Notes: a model not told the origin generated them from the letters alone. A stretch of DNA of 64,000 bases from Heterotrichella gracilis (GCA_032358255.1 JAULBX010028935.1:62001-126000), one strand, 5' to 3'. Shown: positions 11,911 to 23,838, counted from the stretch's first letter. Made by a program: numbers and translations.

Positions 11911-12920
11911 GTCTGCTGCACCATGCGCAGCGCTGCATGCGGATGCCGTGGCAGGACAACAGAGACGTTGTGTGTTGTTGGCACTCACCCAATGGCAGCC
12001 TCTCACACACGGATGGATCCAGCTCAAAACAGGTCCTGGCACATGATGATCCCAGCGGTGTACCGCGCCTTCCCTCTGGGATCTGTGTCAGCATCTTTGT
12101 GAGCCTGAAGCGTACTCGGCCATCAGCTGCCAGAATGGCCCCCAGGAGAGCCACTCTGACAGCTGATGGCAAAGCACGCTTTATGATCATAAAGACGTTG
12201 ACAGCTAGCAAAGACAAGGCAATGTGCGCCGCTGTCAGAATAACTTCCAGGAAGCTGCAAATTTGGTCGGGAAGAACGAGCCAGGTGTTCTGTAGCAGGC
12301 CAAAGTGTTGCGCAACCTGCATCAAACAATGGTAGACACTGGTGTCAGTCAGGGCCCAGGTTCATGCATGACGCCAGGCGGCAGGGACAGGGGCAGGGCT
12401 ACGCATGCTGCACACTATTTACACACTGCCTACCACCACTGGCTGCGCTGCACTGCGCATGCGCCAGACAACATTGCAGATATTTATCCACATGAACATA
12501 TGAAAACAGTGGATGCGCACCCTTTCAATAACGCCACAATCTTCCCCTTGCCACAGACCGTCGGCAGGGCCTTGCCAATGACTATCCCAGGACCAACTAC
12601 GTAGCTGCACTCACCTGACAAGATGCAACTGGCCGCTCTCACAAACGGATGCGGTCGGTTGCATCTTGCCTGACGGGCGCGACCATGGAAATGGTCCAGG
12701 ACTGGGATGGCCATCAGTGAGGCCCTGCTAGTAGCACAGGCTGAACAGCGCCAGCAGTATGGGGTGCTCTGTGTAAGGGTCCACTAGAAAGCTTCCCAGT
12801 GTTTGTGTGGGGGGGTTGAAGTTTGCACAGTGTGGATGGACTTTCACACAGAACAACCCATACCTGCTGAAGCGCTGTCAGCCCCCATGCCCTGCAAATG
12901 AAGCAGCTAGCTGGACCCAA

Positions 12921-15129
12921 GGGTGACGTGAAGCTGGAGGTGATTGCCTTTGTGGCTGCACTGATTGAACCACAAGTCCAGCAAGGTGTGTGGGCTCAGA
13001 TTCACGGTTTTTATACTGGTACAACCTGGAAGGCATAGAGGGCAGGCGGGGGAAAACTCAATGAGCAAGTAGGATGCGTGCATGCAGCAAGTATGTACAG
13101 CAAGTACCCTGCGCAAGTACCTTGCTCAGAGTAGATACCCTCTGGCACTGCCCACCAGCTCTTACTGGAACCCACATGCCATGCCAGCGGCCACGCCATC
13201 CTCTGTCACGCAGTTCCAAAGGGCCAGCCAGGGGAACATGTGTTGCTTACACACAAGAAGGGGGTGAGGGTGGTTGGGTGGGAATGGGCGTAATGAAAAC
13301 ACAGCAGGCCATGTTGGCAGGCCACCAGGGTGATGCCCCCAGTGTTGTAACTGGTCTCCTTGCACACTCTACCATAGGCAGCTGTTTGCTTAGGGTGGTG
13401 TGCGCGGGGAGAACAAATCCCACACTGGTGGCCTGCCAATAAGTCCTACTAATAGGCAGCTGCGTCCCCTTTACACCCTCACAGTGACTGCAGACACCCA
13501 CAATGGGAGCACAGGTTGAGAGTTCGAATGAAAATCATCCAGTGTTTCAGCACCCTTGCTCTGCGGCACCCTGAGGTACAACGCTTGAAGTAGCGGTCGT
13601 GGACACCAAGGAAACTTGATGGGTGTCTGACTCACTGAGACACACCCTATCTATCAAGCAGGGTCGGCCCAACACGACGCAGCAAAACTGATGCACAGCT
13701 TAATTTTGACGGCCTGGATAATGAGGACCCACCTTGCCAAACCCAATTGACTGTTGCATTGTGCCTAGTGCAGGATGAAACCTCGGGAGATACAGTCTTT
13801 CATGACGCTGTGAATAGGATGGTGCTCAACACCCGGTGCAGCAGAACATGGCTAAGCACACAAGTGTGTAATGGCTGGATGCACCACAGCTCAACAACTT
13901 GTACATATCACAGCCACTGGCAGAAGCAACTGCCTTGGAGAGGGAGGCTCCATGCTGATCACGCCACAGCCCATTACTTTTTGCTTTTCGTGGTTCTCCT
14001 CAGTTCCCAGTTCACTGCTCAGCACAGTGATCAAGGCCTTGTACAACTGGCAACAAGTTGACCTCAAGGCGCCCGTTAATGGGTAACAGTGCAGGGTCTT
14101 CAGTGGACTTCAAAGTAGTAAACGCCCTAAAATGCTCGACAAGCCTGACGTCAAATGGCCGCCACAAAAGCCAGTGTCAGAGGGTGCTTCTTGCTCCTAT
14201 GCTTTTTAGTACATTAGTGGAGCATAACCCCTTGCAAGATCTCTGCACTTCAGTCGTGAGTAGTTTGAATACAAAAGTCAGACTGGATCTGGAAATGGAA
14301 GCTGGAGTCAGACTCAGGCTGTTCAAGCTGTTTTGCCTTATGCATTGGAAAACCAGTACCACTGTGAGGTTGGATACATGTATGCCATCCATGCCTCAGG
14401 GATTGCATACGCATGCATGCGTGAGATTATGTGTACCACCTCCAGACCCCCTATGGATATCACATCTACTATGGTGACAGGTACCTGTAGCACTCTCCCT
14501 TCTTGAATATCTTGAAAATTTTGAAATATAGACATCAAGATAGCCGCTGACACCCGCGCTGACAGCCTCTGCGCTGCTCCAAGTATGGCAGTGCTAGCAT
14601 GGTACCCTAGGGGTAATAAACTGGGGATCTTCTGTACCTGGCATTGCCCATTGCATCCCATGCAGAGTATTCAAATCAACAAATCTTTATAATTTTCAGA
14701 ACCCAACGGAACCTCAGCAGCGCAGCCTGATGAGCAGCTACCACCGCGACTCCATGCCCACAACGATTGTGTGCATGCATTGCGTTATTGGATTTTTTTT
14801 TTCTAAACGGCAATATGGCCAATTTTGGAACAGGAATTGAAAGCTGGACACGCTGAAAAGGTCACCTACAAGTGATAATGAGCTGGGTGTGCAGGCTAAC
14901 CAGCACCGCGCGCTAATGAGGCTAATAAGTGCCCATCTCAATCTATATTTATAATGGCCAAGTCCACCGGATCATATGGGGGCATCTCACTCACATGGGC
15001 AGCTAATGGGCAGCGGTGCGCAAGCACTCACATGCATCGGCGCCCCAGGGCTTGTCTTGCCGCATGCCTTGCCACATGCCGGAAATGCCGCTGGTGCAGC
15101 GCATGATTTTCATTGCAACATGTGTACAA
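12921..15129. other. Intergenic, no gene recognised
   Basis: Reading frames here are short and unconserved. A weak inverted pair links 13310-13345 with 13400-13440 (ttggcaggccacca and its complement). No tRNA, domain or convincing splice structure was seen. Confidence 0.4.
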
Positions 15130-15930
15130 CTGCGCACAGTCACGGAGTGCTGAGAACGCTGTGGTGCAACGCAGTGTAGCCGCGATACTGCTGCGTTGTT
15201 GCGCCGGCTGAGTCTAGTTGATTGAACCTCAGAGAATGATGCCTGACCTGGCTGTGACAGTGATTAAGCTGGCCGTGCAGCGGCGAGCGGCGGCATTTGC
15301 CCCGCTGTTGCCCTGCTGTGGCCCCGCAAGTACCATGCGAGCAATCCTGAAAGAAGCTCGGCCCTGTCAGTTGTAGGGACATGCATTTCGGCGCCGGAGG
15401 CGAAGCCAAAGGCTGCGCCGCCCCCCGCAGGGGCCTGTGAGGCTGCGCGCTGGTTTACGGGTCCCTATGGCAGCCCCAGCACCACAGCAGGGACCTGCGG
15501 TGCGAGGCAGGGGGCCCCACGCGCCCCTATGGCGCCACGCAGGGGGCTTGGAGGAGCCACTGGCGCGCCATTTGAGGCAGTTTTGCGACTTTAATCTCCT
15601 ACCCCTCCCATTCGACCCCACATGCCAAACTTCCGGTGGAGCAAAGCTTTTGTTTGCCTAGGCAGCAACCTAACGAGGACAGTAGGCCCAGGCACTGGCA
15701 ACGACACAAGTTTAGTGGTAATTGTGGGTCATTAGTATGGGTTGAGCACTGCTGCTAGGCCCCGCAAGAAATTGGAGCCAATGTTTCACCTGTCCAAAGG
15801 AAAGCAACTGGAAATCAATTGAAATAAATGTAGGAAAACCTGGAAATGTTTTAGCAAAAGGCCTGGAGACCACCACCAGAAGCAAAAGTGATGGGCTGTA
15901 TCGGAAGCCGACCTCATTTTTTATGACAGT
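15130..15930. repeat. GC-rich dispersed repeat, copy 1
   Basis: This segment matches 16330-17354 in order. Shared parts are a start with gagaacgctgt, a central block with ccctgtcagttg and agggacatgcat, a GC-rich block with cggcagccccggag-like sequence, then gcgactttaatctcctaccc-like sequence. It ends with a tag reading gggctgtatcggaagccgac. No transposase or reverse transcriptase was recognised in it, so it is probably non-autonomous. Confidence 0.72.
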
Positions 15931-16329
15931 CACTCCAACCCCTCAAATGTTGCAGAAACAATCCGGAAAAAAATAAGCAAAAAACAACCTAGGCCTAGGA
16001 CAGGCCACAACAACAAAATAGTTGGGCTGAATCGGAGGCCTGACCTCAATGACCTTGATGCAACACAGCACCACCCATAAAGTTGCATCAAAACGTATGA
16101 GCTGTCGACGTTGGCGGGTGTAACAGGTATGCAGGGAGAAGCAAGGAGTCACTGCTTGAGACAACACACCGCACATGCATATTGGGGCTGTGCATCCAAC
16201 TGGGGCCACGCCACTCCACCCTGCAGGCCAGTCAGGTGCTGCAGAAGGTGCTGTGAACAAAGGCACGGCGTGTAGCTGCAAAACAAAATTGCTTGTCATT
16301 GGAAACAAAACTGCATTGACTGCTGAGAC

Positions 16330-17353
16330 TGCTGAGAACGCTGTTGACGTTGGGTATGTTGGCGCAGCGCAGTGCGGCAGCTATACAGCTGCGCTGTTGC
16401 CCAGAGACTGATGTTTGGGCTGGCTCTGACAGTGGTCCAGTTGTCCCTGCAGCGGCCCAGCCGCGGCCTTGCGGTGGCCATACCGTATACCATCATGCAA
16501 TCGTGGATGAGGCTCAGCCCTGTCAGTTGCAGGGACATGCATCGCTGCGCTGGGAGGCGGGACCAGAGGCCGCGTCGCCCGCCGAAGGGGGCTGTGGGGA
16601 TGCGCGCCCGTTTACAGGTCCGTACGGCAGCCCCGGAGGGGCCTGCGGCGCGCGGCAGCGACGCGCCAGCGGCGCAGGCTATGCGCCCCGCGTACGGGCC
16701 CCTATGGTGCATGGGCGGGACCTGCGGTGCGCGGCAGCACTGCGCCAGCAGCGCCGCGCGGCGCGCTTTGTCTTATGAGCCCCCATGGCGCACGCGCGGG
16801 GGCTGCCGCATGCAGGAGCCACTTGCACTTGCCTTGTTTTGCGACTCCGATCTCCTCCCCCTCCCTTTCTTCACCCCACATGCTAGATGAAGCAAAGATT
16901 TGTTTCCTAGAATTTAAGCACCGTATAAAATGCGCAAAAAAAAGTGACCCCGTCACCTCTCGTGGGGCAAAAAGTGTCGTGACATGTGGAGAATAAAAAA
17001 TCAATTATAGTATATTACCATAAAACCTGTGAAATGTATCTTCTTCTCCACAAGGCTTTTTAGCAGATTCATCTGATGGCATGGGGATGATGGTGGTGGC
17101 GACAATGGAGGGTGGTGGTGGTGGTGGTGTGGCCCACATTTACATTGGGTTGCCGAGCGCCCAGAAAACACAGCTTCTACATGGCTTCCCCACAGTTTCC
17201 CATAGCTTCTTCCAGCCATTACTTGGGTGGATGAGGATGATGAGCACAGGGATGGGAGGTGACAGTATTGCCAAAACCAGCAGCGATTGGAAATTTCTAA
17301 AAAACAGCAAAAAAAGGGCAAAAATGATGGGCTGAATCGGAAGCCCGACCTCA

Positions 17354-17354
<1 letters not shown>
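16330..17354. repeat. GC-rich dispersed repeat, copy 2, abutting tRNA-Leu
   Basis: Second copy of the 15130-15930 repeat, somewhat longer because of extra sequence around 16930-17280. It ends in the tag gggctgaatcggaagcccga immediately before the 3' end of the minus-strand tRNA-Leu. A third, tag-only copy is at 16021-16056. The position suggests either an element that inserts beside tRNA genes or a repeat that arose from tRNA-flanking DNA. Confidence 0.68.
17320..17324 (-). terminator. Pol III terminator for tRNA-Leu
   Basis: Read on the minus strand there is a TTTTT run about 30 bases past the tRNA 3' end, and a longer TTTTTTT run at 17309-17315. Between tRNA and T-run the trailer can form a small hairpin (GGGCT ... 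AGCCC). Confidence 0.6.
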
Positions 17355-17390
<36 letters not shown>

Positions 17391-17434
17391 ACGGACCTGA
17401 ACCGTGCGCCTTAGACCAACTCGGCCAAACTGTC
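17355..17434 (-). tRNA. tRNA-Leu (anticodon CAG)
   Basis: The 80-base minus-strand gene folds as a cloverleaf. The acceptor stem GACAGTT pairs with AGCTGTC (one G-U). The anticodon stem CACGG/CCGTG holds the loop TTCAGGT, giving anticodon CAG (reads CUG, leucine). A long variable arm typical of leucine tRNAs follows, and the T arm is GTGGG-TTCAAAT-CCCAC. The internal A box (GGCCGAGTTGGTC) and B box (GGTTCAAATCC) are intact. No intron and no encoded CCA. Confidence 0.95.
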
Positions 17435-19798
17435 TTATGAGTTGTTGAAGGGGAGTATATTTCAGCCTGCTATCTTCGTTGCCGCCGGAAAACTAATCTG
17501 AAAGAAGGCGTGCGCAAAACCCAAACCCTAGACGAAACCTGCGTAAGAAAGTCTATCGCCACCAGCTCATGCTTGGCAGCGGCAGCATCACAATGATACT
17601 GCACAAACGTGTGCACCAACTTGTGCAAGCAGCACTGTTCCCCCACAGGTGTGCCGGGCTAGGTGGCAGGTGGGGAAAGTGGGAGGGGGGGCTGCGCTAG
17701 AGTGGGCCCGGCTAGAGTGGGCTACAGGCCTATAGGCTATAGGCCACTAGGCTATATTTCAGCCCACTGTAGCCGGGCTAGCCCTCTCTAGCCGCCAAGC
17801 CAGCTCAACGACAGAGTGGCACAATATATACCTTTCACTCGCAGCTCGTGCGGCTAGTGCAGGCAGGCTGGTAAGAGAGGGGGAGTAGGGGGGGCGCGAA
17901 GCACCCCTCTCCACCTGCCCCTCCACAGCAGGTCCGCCTAGCTCTCAGCCGCCAAGCCAGCTCAGGTCCAATAAACAGAGTGCGCAATACTTACAGATGA
18001 GGTAGCAAAATTCACCCCTTAGACTTGCAGCGCATCAAGGCCTGTTCACCTCAGCTACTTGCTGGGCAGGGTGGAATGGACGTGTGTGGGAAAGGAGCTC
18101 TTCCCACCCCCCTCCCCATTGCCCCTTGGCGAATTCACCTAGTGTTAGGGGCGCAGGCAGGTGTGCGCATTGACCTTGCACAGTACCTGACTCGGCATGG
18201 GGTTACTAGGCCAACATGTGCCCCTAACAAGCACAAGATTGCTTTGGCAAAGGACAGAAGGAAATTTAAGTGAATTATGCCGTCTCACAAAGCAGCCCAT
18301 GCTGCTGCACGGCAGCTGGAGACCCATGGGTTGCACGCCACTGCTTGCTGTTTTGGTGGGAGACACGTCTAGGTTTTAGGGTTTTCCCCAATGTAAAACA
18401 GCCGCCCAGCAGCATGAAGCCTTTCTGACGCTCTTAAATAAAAAAGCACTTACAGCCAGTTGACAGGATTTGAGGGTAAGCAACTGATGATGCCGCATCC
18501 CCCTCGTCCTGCCACTTGCATAGGTTTGGAGTGGCAGCAGATGAACCAGAACCTGTACCTTCCACAGGTAGCTCAACCGCTGCCTTTGCGGCGTACACCA
18601 CCACCATGCACTTCATATGACCATATTCCTGAAGCTGGAGTGCGCACATACTTTTCTAAAAACGTTTGTGCACTATTGCTTGGGGTACACAACCCACCCA
18701 CCCCTAGTCGCCACATGGCTCCAGCCCGGCATACGACTGTTTTTAGCAAATTATGCAGGGCTGACCGCTTATGAAAGTTTCTATAGATGGATGTAAGTGA
18801 ACTCAGAGGGTTTTGCATTCCACTTTGAAGTGTGTGCCAGTGAAGTGGCTCATGCATGCCACTTCGTGACCCCACCAAGTGGAAAGGTGAAATTGTGCAC
18901 TTCATTGCAACAATATGCTGCGTATTCCTGCGCATTATAGACACCTCTAAAGCAGTGGAATCTACCCACAAATTTATTGCTCTCCAATCAGTGGGCACTG
19001 GGGAACGGACGAGAAGGGTTTGGGACGTCTCCACGCCAATAGTTGATATTCATTTATATTTACAAAGAGGTCGTCAAATAATTGGCAAGGAATTTTAAAA
19101 CATTCATGCAAAGTTGGCAAACAGCATCTCTGTGGACAGCACATGTATCCACATATCCGTACACAAAGGTGACGAAGGAAAAGCAGGCCCTTAACAGCAA
19201 CAAAGTATAACTTAACGGTTTAATTAATATTTATGTTTGATAAATTGCAAAAGCCCCATGATCCCCTTCATCGTTGCCAACATCCCACGGGCTGTTCCAA
19301 AGCACACAAACACTTCCTTCATCCCCAGGCCACACTGGAAATCCCACTCACCCATCGACTGCAAGGTACACCATGGGCCACACAAGCATGCCTTTGTGCG
19401 GGCACCAAAGCATGCCACCCATTGCGTCCAAAAGGTCCACTACTATGCAAGGGCTACAATCATGGGCTACGATAGTGGCATGGTTGGCAGGGTCCAACAC
19501 GGATCCATAGTCCTGTATGTCCCATTCCTTTTGAAGCGCTTGGTATACAATATGTGGCTTCGTACAGTATCCCCAGAGTGTGTCATGTTTCCATGTGGCC
19601 TTCCAAACATGCGCTGACCGTCTGTGCTGGCTGACTGATATTTGACTGACCTTATGATTGAATGCTGACCCTTTGGACATTTTGCTGCCTCGAACGTGCG
19701 TGAGAGAAACCAAAATTCACAGGTGCTAAAATTGCACCTCCCTGAATCCCCGGGCAGAAACCAGGCACGAGCCCCACATCAGAGCCACTGTCCCGGCT
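17435..19798. other. Intergenic, no gene recognised
   Basis: It contains an imperfect hairpin at 17706-17778 (arms gcccggctagagtgggc and gcccactgtagccgggc) and a direct repeat of ccgccaagccagctca near 17793 and 17951. A minus-strand frame at 19034-18573 has a short 'NLWVDST' string that faintly recalls DDE transposases, but it is not supported further. No other genes were recognised. Confidence 0.4.
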
Positions 19799-21494
19799 TT
19801 AGTGGCGGCCTTTTGAAGGAGGAGGACGCTTCCTAGGCTGGTGCGGAGGTGGGCTGCGCCGTGTTGGCGGCGGGCGCTTTTTGGCCGCTGGCCGCCGGGG
19901 CTTGGGCGGAGGCCTAGATTTGGTGGGCGGGGAGCGTTTCTTTGGGGGTGGTTTCCCGGTGGGGGTGGGTTTTCGCGGCGGTGCGCGCTTGTGGGGTGGT
20001 GGGCTGGCTTTTTTGGTGGCTGGGCTGTGTTTTGGGGACGTCACCGCATGGGGCGGTGGTTTGGCTGGCCCCTTGTGGGGTGGCTGGTGCGCCACGCTGG
20101 TGGGCTGGGAGGTGGTGGGTGGTGGGTGCCTGAGGGTACGGAGTGTGCAATTAGTCACTAGCAGTGGACACTACGAGGTAAATGATTAAACGATGACTAG
20201 CGAAAGGCCAATGGCCATGTGCAAACGTGTCAACTGTTGACAACTTGCAGAGCTCGCACAAAATTGGCCAAGGTTTACATATTCCAAATGGGATACGATC
20301 TGCCAACACAGAGTTGAGCGGCGCAAGCTGAGCGCAAAAGTGGCTGGTGATTTGGTTAGATGACTGGGCCACCTAGTAATACATGGCTGACAATGCAGTG
20401 ATTACCTTGGCTTTGGCGGCGGTGACCACCGTGGCGGCGGTGGTGACCGTGGCACTGGTGGTGGTGGCAGCGGTGATAGTGGCGGGGCAGGCGGTGGTGG
20501 AGGGCCAGGTGGTGATGGCGGAGGGCCTGGTGGAGAGGGTGGTTGCGCTGGTGGTGGCGGTGAGAATGGGTATGCGCATGGCGAGGTGGTGCTGGTCCCG
20601 CAGAAGAGCTGTGGTGGCGGTAGGGGGGGCCGAGGAGGATGGGGGGGCCGTGCCGCTAACTGGGCGCTGGCCCCTGCAGGATGCACAGGGGCACACGTCA
20701 CATACTGGAACATGGCAGCACAAGGACAGTACACGATGGGCAATGCGCTGGTGGCTAACAAGGACATGGCATCAGCCGACGCTTGGCCCGAAAACCTTCC
20801 TTATGGCTGCTAGCACGCTGATTTATGAAGTGCGTTTCACCCTGCTTCTAGCCAGGAAATCTGCACAAGGGTGTAGCAGGGTCTGTAGGGAAGCATGACT
20901 TGCGGTAGCGCCTCCGTGAAAATGGTGATGGGGGATGCAGCCGTGGCCGGCTGCGGGTGCGCACTGGCACAGCCCAAGGCAGTCACGACAAGGAGCAGTG
21001 GGTGCTCAATGCACTGGTGCACAGTGGCTACAGGCAGTGCAAGTGGGATGTGTTCCCCTAGCCTGGGAGGGGCGGGGGGCTTAGGTGCCGTGGGGGATGC
21101 AGGGCCTAAGTGGGGGGGACCCCTAGGTGGCGAGGGGAATGCAAGGCCTGGGTGGAGGCAACCCTTAGGTGGCAAGGGGAGTGCAGGGCCTAGGTGGGGG
21201 AGACCCTTGATGGCAAGGGGAATGCAGCGCCTAGGCGGATCCAGTTTGTGCGGAGTACCCACCTGTTGCGCTCAACAACACGACCAGCAACGACAGCAGC
21301 AGCTTTGATGTGCACTTGCTGACTTCCTGGCTCCAGCGCTGCTGGCTACACGAACTGGTGCGCCCATCCTCCCTGCTGCACGTGCAAAGGTGATTGCTGC
21401 TGCTGCTGCTGCCAGGGCTGTGGGTCGTGTCAATAGTGCTGTGCCCGGACCCTGTGTCGGGCTGGGCTGAGTATGAGGTGGAGGCCACTGGCAT
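19799..21494 (-). CDS. Proline-rich (hydroxyproline-rich type) secreted protein
   Basis: Three exons fit with matching phases: ...-21263, 20673-20406 and 20129-19799 (introns 21262-20674 and 20405-20130, both GT-AG). The splice from exon 1 to exon 2 makes a signal peptide (core 'LLLSLLVVLLSATG') with an 'ASA' cleavage site just before the proline-rich mature part. Exon 2 is dense in PPSPPGPPPSPPGPPPPP-type runs. Exon 3 is proline- and lysine/arginine-rich ('PPPKKRSPPTKSRPPPKP') and ends 'PSKGRH'. Such proteins are typically hydroxylated, glycosylated and placed in the extracellular matrix or cell wall. No pherophorin or other globular domain is visible. The start is uncertain: an in-frame ATG is at 21494, but it would leave about 60 residues before the hydrophobic core, so another upstream exon is possible. 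The plus-strand glycine-rich frames here are antisense shadows. Confidence 0.62.
21083..21240. repeat. Minisatellite, 42-bp unit x ~4
   Basis: The unit runs like ggtggcaaggggagtgcagg and repeats about every 42 bases. Because 42 is a multiple of three, the minus strand reads a 14-residue repeat ('PKGLPHLGPALPLP'-like). It lies inside the first intron predicted for the proline-rich gene, so it may be an alternative exon or simply intronic. Confidence 0.75.
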
Positions 21495-23404
21495 GGTGCT
21501 GTGGTGTATGGGGTGTGGCCAAATATGGCCTATGTCAACTGCTGGGCATATCAACTGCTGAATGCCAGAGGCATACTGCTCCTGTGCTGCCCTTTATGGT
21601 GATATTTGCTGCTGGAATCGTGGCCAGAGTTCACCCCAGTCTCTAAGGCAGTAGCACCTGGGACTGTTGTTTGAAAGTGTAAACTGACTGCGCCGGCTGC
21701 GATGTCACTCGCCAAGCGGCGGGGGATGCCTGCATGCACAGGCTGTTGTCTGAGCCGCGTGAGGGACCAACTTGTACTGTAAGATTGCATACTGCAAATT
21801 TGTGATACGGTCAAAAGCCCACGCAACAGTCAGCCACCACAGCAGGCAGGAAGATCAATCAGTAACCAAGTTCCTAGGCTCGTAACATCCAACACCAGCA
21901 ACAACGTTTCCACCTTCCTTACACCGTACTAAACTTAAAAAGCCAACTACAAGAAGGTGGTGTTGCCAAGCACAAGCAGAACGCTTGGGGGATAAACAGG
22001 TGCGGTTCGCAAAACTGGTTGAATTGCGCGGGCTGGCTGGGACCACCCGCGTTTTCACAAGCTAGTCGTGTCTCTTACCTGTCAAGCCCCATACACTACA
22101 ATCCTTGAAGCTTGTCACCCTAGTCAGCTGGATGCCTTGATAGAAGCTTGAGCAGCACTCCTCACGTCCGGCCAGTTGGAAACATGGTGCACGCAAAGGA
22201 ACTGAGCTTGAAACACTGACGCAGTAAAGAAAGCGAGGAACCTGTCCCGCACTATAAATACCATTTCCTGTTGGCCTACTTCTGCATACATATGTAAACC
22301 TATATCTACCAGGCTAAGCAAAAGTTCCTAGCTTTTTGAGCTGCATTTTGACCATGCTAGGGCCCTAGTTTGGCAGCTTCCTGGGGTCCCACTGCAGCTA
22401 AATTGATGCGGGGACGTACGGGGCTGTCAGAAACGGAAATGTTGCAGGGTAGACGTTAGTTAATAATTTATTAGCCCAATAGACAACGTTCCAGGCACTT
22501 CCAAAGCGGCGATTGTACACTTGGTGGAATTGGGTGCGGCATGCCAGAATTGTCATAGGCATGGGCATGGCAGTGGGAGACAGACACTGTCACTGACAGT
22601 CAACAACAAGTGCCCTAGTTGCCCTCCAATGAGCTTTCCTGTTTGCTTGCTTGTTGCTCTTTAAACACTCAGCCAGAGTGCGCACCTAGAGCCTAATAAG
22701 AGCCCTTCAATAATTTGGCAAGCGCTCACCAATGCCGGTTCTGGTGAGCAATCTTGCTGCCCAGGTCATGCTTGTACTCTATGGACTTGTTGTTCAGCCT
22801 CCACGTTTGTGTTCAGCTGGAGCTGCAACTTGCTGCAAGAACCACTGCCCCACTGCTGGGAACCCGGGTGCAGGCCTTGCCGGGCAGCAATAGCACTTCA
22901 GCAACAACTCAAGATTGGATGTGTTAAAGCTGTGCCGGTTGTGCAATTACCAGTAGCACAGGAGGTTTGATTTAACGTTCCAAAAACGCACGCATACCAG
23001 GAGTGTGCAGAGAGCAACTCTGGAATTGAAACAAATGTATGCCAGCCAAGAAGGACTTGGCATCGCAAAAAATGAATTGCACTGTGTCAACAGTGCAAGG
23101 TATTCTGTACTCCCAGACCCAACAAAAACAGCCAAGTGCCCCCACTCACCCAACGCAACTAGGAAAACTGTAGTAATAAAAAACCGGAAACCTTGTACCA
23201 CAAGGACAGTGATGCTATTCATATTGGCTGCGCAAGTCGCGTTGTTCTTGTATATATGCACAGACATGCTGCATTCCTGTCCTCAGCAAAAGCTGCGGAT
23301 TGTAGGAGAGGGGTGTAACTAGAACTGCAAGGAGTGTAACTGTCCTGGGGTGAACGCCCAGCCAAATTGCACATTAATTTAAAAAATGCCAATCAGCGCG
23401 TGGG
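21495..23404. other. Intergenic, no gene recognised
   Basis: Only short unconserved frames are present. The plus-strand frame at 23005-23322 has one hydrophobic stretch but no splice or domain support. Nothing else was recognised. Confidence 0.4.
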
Positions 23405-23483
23405 GACCGATGCATGCTTGGCAGCGTGCGAATGCGGCCACTCCCCAGCGGCGCATTCGCACGCTGCCAAGCATGCATCGGTC
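23405..23483. repeat. Perfect 32-bp inverted repeat (hairpin)
   Basis: Arms 23405-23436 and 23452-23483 are exact reverse complements around a 15-base loop. The arm starts gaccgatgcatgcttggcag. It lies about 350 bases past the stop codon of the carrier gene at 23839-26793, within or just beyond its 3' end. A perfect stem of this length is rare by chance. It could be a small-RNA precursor, a fold-back element or a very recent inverted duplication. Confidence 0.93.
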
Positions 23484-23838
23484 TCGGTGGCATCAACACT
23501 TGGCCCACACACCCGGTTGCGTCAGATCCTGACACGCCCGAGGCAGTATGTTGCTGGACACTGAGTACGCCGCTTGGCAGCAGTGTGAATAGGAGGCGAC
23601 TGCTGATTCATCAGGGATGTCAAGCGACTAGCTGTGTCCCATACACCCCGTGACCCATTTGGGAGGGCGTGCACTCATGGTCCATCCATCACCCATGGTG
23701 CCTGGTGACCCATCAGAGCAAGTCACTGGCTATGCCCCATCAACGCCATGACCCCATCAAGCGCGGTGCATCCCTCAAGCCCAGGAGCAGCACTCCTATC
23801 GCCCACCCATCCCGTGCCCCATCATGGGCGCAGCATCC

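Larger units (their letters stand above)
9900..12920 (-). repeat. Degenerate tandem repeat, copy 3 (partial)
   Basis: Third, shorter unit. It lacks the first ~1.5 kb of blocks found in copies 1 and 2. It matches copy 2 at 10010-10630, 10640-10800, 10830-10990, 11180-11450, 11690-11960, 12020-12300 and 12310-12920. Its minus-strand blocks keep the same peptide strings as copy 2. The longest minus-strand frame (12325-11648) runs across several blocks but does not keep the frame conserved with copy 2, so it is not called as a gene. Confidence 0.7.

Noticed and set aside
11648-12325. 225-residue open frame on minus, longest in the left part
   Set aside because: The frame that is conserved with array copy 2 switches along its length, and part of the frame crosses a fold-back repeat, so it is probably not a real protein.
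18573-19034. Minus-strand frame with 'NLWVDST', faintly like a DDE transposase
   Set aside because: Only one short string fits; the following residues do not follow the family pattern and no terminal repeats were found.
19841-20898. Glycine/valine-rich open frames on the plus strand
   Set aside because: They are the antisense of proline-rich exons that have a signal peptide and matching splice phases on the minus strand.
23005-23322. Plus-strand 105-residue frame with a hydrophobic segment
   Set aside because: No splice, domain or paralogue support; composition looks like chance.
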